Part shown: positions 28,942 through 35,349 of the stretch, one piece after another
Position numbering within the stretch: position 1 is the stretch's first letter
Layout of the letters: every line of letters starts with the position of its first letter
Origin: Pirellulaceae bacterium
GTDB lineage: Bacteria; Planctomycetota; Planctomycetia; Pirellulales; Pirellulaceae
Direction: 5' to 3'
NCBI GenBank assembly: GCA_024102795.1
Contig: JAGFJK010000088.1
Coordinates: 1 to 64,000, forward strand
DNA length: 64,000 nt
Position numbers and translations under genes: made by a program
Notes under the pieces: generated by a model
What the model was told of the DNA's origin: nothing
The model's input: only the letters and a program-made list of their open reading frames with translations
The model's database searches: none

Positions 28942-30951
28942 ATGCGATTGAAACTTCACTTCCTGCCTGTCCTGGTTCTTGCCTCCTTGACGAGCCTCGC
29001 CCCAGCGCAAGAGCCCCGACTTGAATTTGTTCTCCAAGCGGGGCACACCGGGAATATCACAAGTGTGGCGCTGAGCGGCGACGGCAAACGCGTCCTCACC
29101 GGTTCGCAGGACTCAACGGCGATCCTGTGGGACGCGGTCGGCGGTCAGCAACTTCAAACCTTCCGGCATGCCCATTGGGTCACGAGCGTGGCGCTGAGCG
29201 GAGACGGCAAGTCCGTCCTCACCGGGTCGTGGGACAAGACCGCGATCCTGTGGGAAGTCGCTAGCGGTAACAAACTCCAGACCTTCGAAGGCCACAAGGA
29301 TGCGCTCACGAGCGTGGCGCTGAGCGACGACGGCAAGCAGGTCGTGACCGGTTCGCAGGACAAAACAGCGATCCTGTGGGACGCGGCCACCGGCAAAAGG
29401 ATACAAACCTTCGAGGGGCTTACCGGCGTGGTCTCGCACGTGGGTCTGAGCGGCGACGGCCAGCGCGTCGTCACCGCGGGGGGCATGCGGGCGATCCTGT
29501 GGGACGCCGCCACCGGCAAGAAACGTCGCACCTTCGAGCTTAACAACTTCGTCAACAGCGTGTCTCTGAGCCGGGACGGCAAGCACGTCCTGACCGGCGT
29601 TAAGGGTGGGACGGCGATTCTGTGGGATGCAGCCGACGGCAATCACCTGCAGACCTTCCAGGGGCCGTACCAATTCCTCACGAGCGTGTCGTTGAGTGCC
29701 GATGGCACGCAGCTTGCCACGGGAGGAATACTGCCCGGACCGGTAATCCTGTGGGAAACCGCCACCGGGAGGAAGGTCCGCACCTTGCAGATGGATGCTC
29801 GCTTTGTGACTTTGAGTGCCGATGGCAAGTCCGTCGCCACGGCATCCACCGACCGCTTTACGGTGTGGGAGACAGCCGGCGGCAAGCATCTCCAGACGTT
29901 TGAAAGCCCCCTCGGCGCCGTTGCGGACGTGGCCGTGAGCGGCGACGGCAAGCTGGTCGTCACCCGGTCGGATGACTACCAGGCAATCGCGTGGGAGGCC
30001 GCCAGCGGCAAAGTCCTCCACACGTTCGATGCCATGGGGATAGCCCTGAGCGGCGATGGCAAACAACTCGCCACCGGTCAGGTGGGCATCACGCCGATCC
30101 TGTTCGAGACGGCCAGCGGCAAGCAGGTCCAGACCTTCCGCAACGTGCACACCTACGTTGTGCCGAACGTGGCCCTGAGCGGCGACGGCAAGTTCCTCGC
30201 CAGCGGAGGGAACGACTTGCGTTTGGTCATGTGGGAAGTGGCCACCGGTAAGAAACTTTGGGATCTTGACCAGTGGGGTGGTACCAGTGACTTGGCCCTC
30301 AGCCACGACGGCAAGCTCTTCTTCGCCGCATCTGGCGACGCTGTGTTCCTATTGGACGCGGCCTCCGGTAAAGAACTCCGAACCTTCAAGCACGCCGATA
30401 GTGTCATGAGTGTAGCCCTCAGCCACGATGGCAAGCACCTGCTCACCGGATCGGCAGACAAGACGGCGATCCTCTGGGAAGTGGCTACCGGCAAAAAACT
30501 CCAGACCTTCTCAGGGCACACCGCCGGGGTGACGGACGTGGTCCTGAGCGCCGACGCGAAACTGGTCGTCACCGGGTCCAAGGACAGGACGGCGATCCTG
30601 TGGGAGGCGGCCACCGGCCAGAAACGTCAGACCTTCCAGGGGCACTCAGGCTGGGTCGCGGGCGTGGCTCTGAGCGCTGACGGCAAACAGTTATGGACCG
30701 CATCGCACGACGGCTCGACCCGGCTGTGGGATCCGGCCACCGGGAAGGAACGTTTTCGGCTCTACCGCTTCGACGGCGACAAGGACTGGCTGGCCGTCAC
30801 GTCCGACGGATTTTTCGACTGCTCCGAAGCCGCTCGCCGGTTCGTCACCTATCGCCAGCCTGGCATGATAAATCGGCACGATGACGACGACACCCGCAAT
30901 CGCTTCCACCGGCCCGGCCTCTTGACTCAGATTTGGGCGGGGGAGAGGTAA
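28942..30951 (+). CDS. Exported WD40-repeat protein
   Basis: The 669-aa product starts with a signal peptide (LKLHFLPVLVLASLTSLAPAQ) and consists of about 14 WD40 blades with the recurring pattern SVALSGDGKxVLTGSxDxTA and ILWDAATGKKLQTF. AGGAG at 28930-28934 lies 7 nt before ATG 28942. Near the end the text KDWLAVTSDGFFDCSEAARR matches the segment that normally links WD40 propellers to a caspase-like domain in related planctomycete proteins, but here the frame runs into a short tail ending GLLTQIWAGER and stops. The C-terminal domain therefore appears to be lost. It lies 81 nt after the giant kinase gene and may be read with it. Role: probably a protein-interaction scaffold. Confidence 0.88.
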   Translation: MRLKLHFLPVLVLASLTSLAPAQEPRLEFVLQAGHTGNITSVALSGDGKRVLTGSQDSTAILWDAVGGQQLQTFRHAHWVTSVALSGDGKSVLTGSWDKTAILWEVASGNKLQTFEGHKDALTSVALSDDGKQVVTGSQDKTAILWDAATGKRIQTFEGLTGVVSHVGLSGDGQRVVTAGGMRAILWDAATGKKRRTFELNNFVNSVSLSRDGKHVLTGVKGGTAILWDAADGNHLQTFQGPYQFLTSVSLSADGTQLATGGILPGPVILWETATGRKVRTLQMDARFVTLSADGKSVATASTDRFTVWETAGGKHLQTFESPLGAVADVAVSGDGKLVVTRSDDYQAIAWEAASGKVLHTFDAMGIALSGDGKQLATGQVGITPILFETASGKQVQTFRNVHTYVVPNVALSGDGKFLASGGNDLRLVMWEVATGKKLWDLDQWGGTSDLALSHDGKLFFAASGDAVFLLDAASGKELRTFKHADSVMSVALSHDGKHLLTGSADKTAILWEVATGKKLQTFSGHTAGVTDVVLSADAKLVVTGSKDRTAILWEAATGQKRQTFQGHSGWVAGVALSADGKQLWTASHDGSTRLWDPATGKERFRLYRFDGDKDWLAVTSDGFFDCSEAARRFVTYRQPGMINRHDDDDTRNRFHRPGLLTQIWAGER

Positions 30952-30980
30952 AACAGCGGAAAAGTAGGTTCCGGGTTGGT

Positions 30981-31295
30981 GTGAAGTCCCAAGCCCCTTA
31001 CAACAAATGGGGGTGGAAGGTGCTGGACCAGCAAGTCCGGCGTGCCAATTTCCTCTGCCTGCCCGACAAACGGGTCATCGCCACGGTTGGGTTGTATGAC
31101 GGCAAAAAGTTCCGCACCTGCCATTGCGAATTCCATCCGGCGACCGGAAAATTCACCGAACTCATTGAACTCTCCACCGCAGAACTCCCCGTCGATACCG
31201 GACTCGCATGGCACGACGGACACGTGTGGGTTAGCTATCCCGCCGAGGAAAACGCTCGGGTCAGTGTTCACTTGGCGGAGGTGAAGCTGCGGTGA
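30981..31295 (+). pseudogene. C-terminal fragment of an exo-sialidase-like protein
   Basis: A frame with no good start reads KWGWKVLDQQVRRANFLCLP, then YDGKKFRTCHCEFHPATGKF and LAWHDGHVWVSYPAEENARV, ending SVHLAEVKLR. The last part resembles the final blade of BNR-type propellers (AWHDGLLWVSYYSSHEG-type wording). It begins where the WD40 gene ends, suggesting that a deletion joined the tails of two genes. Confidence 0.6.
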
Positions 31296-31666
31296 CACTG
31301 GCGTGTCGCTGCGTTTGTAGGATTCGTAGTTCCCATGCTGCGCCGGCAGGTGTGCTGAGTCGTTCAGCGGCGGCAAAGCGCTCGCATTGAGGACAGCTAA
31401 CCGTTTTTTCAGCTCCGTCTTGATCGGATGACCGCATTGCTTGGAAGGGAGCGGTTTACGGTGCAATTGAGGCCGCCGCAATCAGGGATTCGGGATCAAG
31501 CGCGCATCGCGCGGCGGGAGTTTTCGACTGCCACGCCTATGGCGACTGCCGGAGAGCGTTTGGCCTAAATCAGACAGTCGCCAAATCATCGAGCGACGCC
31601 TCTACCGCTCCACAAAGCCAAGCACCTCAGAGTTTCACGAATGCGGTGAGTAGTCCATTGGCATCG
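31296..31666. other. Gene-free stretch at the island's left edge
   Basis: I see no gene, no clear hairpin and no repeat shared with other parts of the window. It separates core-type genes from the mobile-element modules, so it may contain the junction of the accessory island. Confidence 0.35.
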
Positions 31667-31756
31667 ACGCGAGCCAACAACGGCCCGCTGGAATACCTGC
31701 CGACCAAACGCGAAATTGCCGCCAATTGCAAGTTGTTTCGCGCCAACGGCGGTTAA
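31667..31756 (+). pseudogene. Fragment of the 77-aa element gene
   Basis: The frame reads TRANNGPLEYLPTKREIAAN and CKLFRANGG before a stop at 31754-31756. It matches TRAKNGALKYLPTKREIAAK and CKMFRAIGG of the intact gene at 51417-51650. The front is missing. It shows that module 1 once had the same upstream gene as module 2. Confidence 0.8.
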
Positions 31757-31916
31757 CACCACAACGCCCGCCTGTCGCGACCTCTTTTCATGGTTGGACC
31801 GTTCGCGATGTTTTCCGGTCCAGATGGCTTGCTGTGTTCCGCCCCGCATGGCTCATGTGTGACTGTCGCTGGCGGACTTCCCGCCGGCGGGAATCTCCAA
31901 CCGCAAGGAACGAGCG

Positions 31917-32273
31917 ATGAAGACCACGAAGACTGCGACGAAAAAGGTGACCGCCAAGGCCGGCACGGCGAAGGCTGCCAAGGTGACGAAGCCTGCGAAG
32001 GCGACCAAAGCCCCGAAGCCGACCGCCAAAGCGGACGCCAAGAAGCTTAGCCAGATTGAGGCGGCGATTCAGGTTCTGGCCGAGGCTGGCGAACCCATGA
32101 ATTGCAAGGCGATGGTCGAAGCCATGACCGCGCAGGGGCTTTGGTCGAGCCCCGGCGGCGCGACGCCCGACGCGACCTTGTACAGCTCGATCCTGCGGGA
32201 CATTAACACCAAGGGGAAGGACGCCCGTTTCAAGAAGACGGATCGCGGCCATTTCACCCTCAGCGGCAAGTAA
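31917..32273 (+). CDS. HARE-HTH protein with histone H1-like lysine tail
   Basis: A 118-aa protein. The N-terminal 42 residues are a Lys/Ala/Pro/Thr-rich tail (KTTKTATKKVTAKAGTAKAA ...), like the tails of bacterial histone H1-like proteins. Residues 43-118 form a HARE-HTH (HB1/ASXL) winged helix: SQIEAAIQVLAEAGEPMNCK, then MVEAMTAQGLWSSPGGATPD and TLYSSILRDIN. This should bind DNA and possibly compact it or recruit factors to modified DNA. It is followed 10 nt later by an 80-aa gene in the same direction, so the two are probably co-transcribed, ending at the terminator-like hairpin at 32553-32580. Its position between copies of the same element suggests it is cargo of module 1. Confidence 0.85.
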   Translation: MKTTKTATKKVTAKAGTAKAAKVTKPAKATKAPKPTAKADAKKLSQIEAAIQVLAEAGEPMNCKAMVEAMTAQGLWSSPGGATPDATLYSSILRDINTKGKDARFKKTDRGHFTLSGK

Positions 32274-32283
32274 GAGGTGGCCC

Positions 32284-32526
32284 ATGAACGACGAACGACA
32301 AAGCGGCGCGGTCGACCAAGAGGCCTTCGAAGAAGTGATCCGCGACAACCTTTCGCCCGAGGCGGTCGCCACGATCATCGCATTCCTGCAACCGGCGGCG
32401 TTCTACCGACCCGCAAACGAAGACGCGATGCAAGCGCTGCTGCAGGTCGAATGGTTCGCCAACACGCTGACCGACATGCTCGGCGTCGAAGAGCACAACC
32501 GGTTGATGGAAGAGCTGGGTCTGTAG
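32284..32526 (+). CDS. Small acidic hypothetical protein
   Basis: An 80-aa acidic, all-helical protein (EAFEEVIRDNLSPEAVATII, LQVEWFANTLTDMLGVEEHN). AGAGGTGG lies about 5 nt before ATG 32284. No family was recognised. It directly follows the HARE-HTH gene and precedes the shared hairpin of the recombinase module, so it is probably part of the same two-gene cargo unit. The codon use is regular, supporting a real gene. Confidence 0.6.
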   Translation: MNDERQSGAVDQEAFEEVIRDNLSPEAVATIIAFLQPAAFYRPANEDAMQALLQVEWFANTLTDMLGVEEHNRLMEELGL

Positions 32527-32552
32527 CGGCCTAGTTCCCCACCACCATGCCC

Positions 32553-32580
32553 AAGAGGCCGCACACCGCGGCCTCTTCTT
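32553..32580 (+). terminator. Hairpin terminator shared by both recombinase modules (copy 1)
   Basis: A 10-bp stem AAGAGGCCGC / GCGGCCTCTT has the loop ACACC and is followed by a short T-rich run (TCTT). It lies after the HARE/80-aa pair. The same hairpin follows the 77-aa gene at 51679-51704, so it marks the start of the segment common to both modules. Confidence 0.6.
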
Positions 32581-32627
32581 ACGGTTGGACCGTTCGTTCG
32601 ACCGCTCCCGCGAACGCCCTGTGGGCC

Positions 32628-32672
32628 TGTTCGGCGACAATTACTATTCCCCTTTAGCGACAATTAGAATTC
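32628..32672 (+). mobile_element. Solo IS21 terminal inverted repeat
   Basis: The sequence TGTTCGGCGACAATTACTAT followed by TCCCCTTTAGCGACAATTAG matches both ends of the IS21 element at 39178-41731: starting TGT, two copies of CGACAATTA about 22 nt apart. The second module has unrelated sequence in this place. No transposase accompanies it, so it is a one-end remnant. Confidence 0.8.
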
Positions 32673-32701
32673 GCTGGAGGCCTGCGGCAGTCGTGAGGTA
32701 A

Positions 32702-32948
32702 CTTGGCGTTTCGCGCGGTACGTCGCCGCGCGAAAAAGCGAACCGCCAAGGTGTTTGCACCACCGAGGCGGCTCTCACCACAACCACCCTTTGTTAACGA
32801 AAGGGCCTGTCATGGCTAACCGCCATTCTAGCGGCGTCGCGGCGCGCTGGCGCGTCGCGATCATCCCACCCATCCAACCACCGACCGATCGATTGATCGA
32901 CCGAACCCCGTTGTTCCCCTTACCGTGGCGCAATGGAGGGTGGTCATC
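32702..32948 (+). promoter_or_regulatory. Structured, highly conserved leader of the recombinase operon (copy 1)
   Basis: It contains a nested hairpin: outer CTTGGCG / CGCCAAG (32702-32750), inner TTCGCGCGG / CCGCGCGAA. Next is an operator-like inverted repeat CCCTTTGTTAACGAAAGGG (32787-32805), then GATCGATTGATC, and GGAGGG 8 nt before the TTG start at 32949. Over 32812-32948 only five bases differ from copy 2, fewer than in the genes that follow. Confidence 0.6.
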
Positions 32949-32988
32949 TTGGACAACGAATCTCAATCGGCAATTTCTGGTTCGGTAA
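32812..32988 (+). CDS. Possible 58-aa leader peptide
   Basis: ATG 32812 follows AAAGGG and opens a frame (NRHSSGVAARWRVAIIPPIQ ...) that is kept in both modules, with two synonymous and two amino-acid changes before the overlap with the next gene. It may be a regulatory leader peptide; equally, the conservation may be of the nucleic acid alone. Confidence 0.25.
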   Translation: MANRHSSGVAARWRVAIIPPIQPPTDRLIDRTPLFPLPWRNGGWSSWTTNLNRQFLVR

Positions 32989-33200
32989 CAGTTCATTCAC
33001 AAGCAACGCCGGCGGCAGCAAACGACGCCCTGCGTCTCCACCCGTGGATCACGCAGGAACTGTTTGCCGAATCGCAGCGGGTTTGGTCGGCGGCATATGG
33101 GCGCGAGCTTCCCGATGAGGAAGTGATCGAAATCCTGCTCAACATCCGTCGCCTGGCCGAAGCCCTGCAATACGCCAGCAAGAATAGGAGAGAAACATGA
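32949..33200 (+). CDS. 83-aa protein coupled to the recombinase (module 1)
   Basis: I place the start at TTG 32949 because GGAGGG sits 8 nt upstream; the frame extends back to GTG 32925. The product has a variable front (DNESQSAISGSVTVHSQ) and a strongly conserved rear (LHPWITQELFAESQRVWSAA, YGRELPDEEVIEILLNIRRL). Its copy in module 2 (52050-52301) differs mostly at synonymous positions, which shows it is under selection. Its stop overlaps the recombinase start (ATGA), so the two are made together. It may be a recombination directionality factor or an assembly partner of the recombinase; no known family was recognised. Confidence 0.78.
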   Translation: MDNESQSAISGSVTVHSQATPAAANDALRLHPWITQELFAESQRVWSAAYGRELPDEEVIEILLNIRRLAEALQYASKNRRET

Positions 33201-34840
33201 ACGTGGTGATTTGGGCGCGGGTCTCGTCGCGCGAACAACGAGAAGGCTATTCCATCGACGCCCAGTTGCGGGCCAACCGCGAACGGGCGGAACGCGCTGG
33301 CTGGAAAGTGGTCCGCGAGTTCGTCGTGGCCGAGTCGGCCAAGCGCGGCGCTGAGAGGACGGCGTTCAATGAAATGTTCGCCTGGGTCAAGGCGAACGCC
33401 AAGCGCGAGAAGATCAAGGCAATTCTCAGCCACAAGCTCGACCGCGTCTGCCGCAACATGCGGGACGCCGTGCGCTTGCAGGAACTGGAGGACGCCTGCG
33501 GGGTGCAGCTTGCGTTCGTCGAGAACCAATTTGGCCCCGGCGCTGCCGGTGCGCTGTCGTTCAACTTGATGGCTGCGGTGGCTCAGTATTACAGCGACAA
33601 CCTGCGGTCTGACGTGCTTAAGGGCTTGGACGAAAAGGTTCGCCAAGGCTGGCCGACAGGGTTAGCGCCTTTCGGCTACATGAACACCAGCGACCGCGAT
33701 GCGCCCGTGCAGCCTCACCCTGAGAAGGCAAATGCGGTTCGTCGCATCTTCGAGCTCTACTCTACCGGCAGCCACACCTTCAAGAGCCTGGCCGATCAGC
33801 TCGAGCAGGAAGGGCATACGTTCCGCAAAAGCCAGCCGCGATTTCATCGGACGGCACTGTCGTACATTCTGAAGAACCGGTTCTACATCGGTGAGCTGCG
33901 TCGCAACGGGCAGGTCTTCGAGGGGCGATACGAACGCCTGATCGAGCGCGGCACGTTCGACGAGTGCCAGGACGTGCTCTGCGGCCGCAACCGCCGCACG
34001 GGCAAGCCGAGACTCGCGTTCGCCGGCGGTATCTTCAATTGTGCCTATTGCGGCCATGCGATCACGGGTGAAGTCATCCGGCGGAAGCTGCGCGGCGGAG
34101 GCGTGCGCGAGCACGTTTACTACCGCTGCGCCAACAACGACCGCGGTCCGGACCATCCCAAGCTGCGCTGGAAGGCTGCCGATCTCGAACGGCTGGTCAT
34201 GGACGACTTGGTGAAACTGCAGATGCCAAAGGCCGTCGAAATCGAGAACCTCCGCGCCGCCCTGCTGGGCTCGCTCGACGATATGTCGGCCCACCATCGG
34301 CAGCAGAACGCCATTCTGAAGAAACGCAAGTCGGAGCTCGTGGGAATGCAGGACCGATTGCTCAATGCCTATCTGGCGGGCACCGTGGACGAAGCGGCAT
34401 ACCAGTCCAAGTCGAACGAACTCAAAACCGAAGCAGCACGCGTCGAGGAGGCGTTGGGTGGTTCGGGCGAGCTCTCGCCGGCGCGGCGCGAACTGGCCGT
34501 CGCGGTGTTCGACTGGACGCAACGGGCGACGGATTTCTGGCAGGGTTCGACAGATGCGGCCCAGCGGCGAATACTCAACGCGGTCTATTTGAACCGCACC
34601 CTTAGCGACGTAACTCTAGTCACCACAAAGAGAAAGCCGTTCGACGCTATCGCCGAACGGCTTAAATTCGACTTTAGTCGGGGCGACTGCCGCACGTTGG
34701 AACCATTGAGCGAACTGGTCGAAACGTTCGTCGCGGCCGTGCTCGAGCTTCCGCCCGCCCACGCCGATTCGCTGGCCGAGATTTTAGCTGCCGGCCGGGC
34801 GTCGACAACCCAGGGCGCGGGCAACCTCGCGGCTGGATAG
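33197..34840 (+). CDS. Large serine recombinase (module 1)
   Basis: A 547-aa site-specific recombinase. Residues 1-150 are the resolvase catalytic domain with the nucleophile S10 in WARVSSREQ and the arginine region KLDRVCRNMRDA. A Recombinase domain follows (LAPFGYMNTSD, TFKSLADQLEQEGHTFRKS, TALSYILKNRFYIGELR). A zinc ribbon follows (C282-x2-C285 ... C311), then a coiled-coil and C-terminal region. Such enzymes integrate and excise elements between att sites without high-energy cofactors. It is translationally coupled to the 83-aa gene. The C-terminal 45 residues are also found in the scar at 22194-22319. Its paralogue at 52298 shares nearly the whole protein but ends differently. Confidence 0.93.
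   Translation: MNVVIWARVSSREQREGYSIDAQLRANRERAERAGWKVVREFVVAESAKRGAERTAFNEMFAWVKANAKREKIKAILSHKLDRVCRNMRDAVRLQELEDACGVQLAFVENQFGPGAAGALSFNLMAAVAQYYSDNLRSDVLKGLDEKVRQGWPTGLAPFGYMNTSDRDAPVQPHPEKANAVRRIFELYSTGSHTFKSLADQLEQEGHTFRKSQPRFHRTALSYILKNRFYIGELRRNGQVFEGRYERLIERGTFDECQDVLCGRNRRTGKPRLAFAGGIFNCAYCGHAITGEVIRRKLRGGGVREHVYYRCANNDRGPDHPKLRWKAADLERLVMDDLVKLQMPKAVEIENLRAALLGSLDDMSAHHRQQNAILKKRKSELVGMQDRLLNAYLAGTVDEAAYQSKSNELKTEAARVEEALGGSGELSPARRELAVAVFDWTQRATDFWQGSTDAAQRRILNAVYLNRTLSDVTLVTTKRKPFDAIAERLKFDFSRGDCRTLEPLSELVETFVAAVLELPPAHADSLAEILAAGRASTTQGAGNLAAG
34634..34663 (+). repeat. Perfect 10-bp inverted repeat inside the recombinase gene
   Basis: AAGCCGTTCG (34634-34643) and CGAACGGCTT (34654-34663) are separated by 10 nt. 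Copy 2 keeps 9 bp of it (53736-53763). Similarity between the two modules weakens directly after it. Confidence 0.6.
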
Positions 34841-35349
34841 CCGCTTCTTCAACAGCGCCTCGCTGGCATCTGACCTCCCTTGTACGCGAACCGCGAATTT
34901 ATCGGGTCACGGACGGCGTCCAATGCGGATGTTTTCAAATTGAGGAAGACGCGATTGCCGCTTGAACCCCAGGCGTATCGCCAAGCGAGCGCCTTGGTCG
35001 CGGAATTCTTCGCCAATTACGCCGCCAACCGGGTAGGTCTACCAATTGAGGCGCGGTGTCCCGGCGAATCCGGAGATTTTGTGGGGCATACCGCGCGCCG
35101 ATTGCGGATGTTTTCAAGTAGGGGAATTGTTGCGCGGTATTTGAACCGGCGGTGGTGACCGGCATGCGGCAATGCCTTTATGCGACAGTTCGCCGCGCCG
35201 TCCGGTAGGTAATGGGTATCGAAAGCGATTGCCGTGTGGCGGACAGCCGGCTGCTCAATCGCATAAGTAACAGTCACGGCCAGCAAGCGCGGTTCATGTA
35301 CTCACGGCGGTTGCGGTGCGCGCCGGCGCTGAGAACCCAGGGGAAACGC
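34841..35349 (+). other. Intergenic region with 15-bp direct repeats before the primase gene
   Basis: No gene is supported. The 15-mer TGCGGATGTTTTCAA occurs at 34924-34938 and again at 35103-35117, each followed by a purine-rich patch. The location before a primase-helicase gene and after a recombinase gene makes this a candidate replication origin (iteron-like) or attachment region of the element. Confidence 0.45.

Larger units (their letters stand above)
32553..34665 (+). repeat. Recombinase module, copy 1 (shared with 51677-53766)
   Basis: From the terminator hairpin through the leader, the 83-aa gene and most of the recombinase, this segment can be read base against base with 51677-53766. 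Differences in the coding part are mainly at third codon positions; the leader is almost unchanged. The one large block difference is 32628-32672, where copy 1 holds an IS21 end. Confidence 0.85.

Noticed and set aside
29113-30306. Antisense frame opposite the WD40 gene
   Set aside because: Its apparent repeats come only from the WD40 repeats on the other strand.
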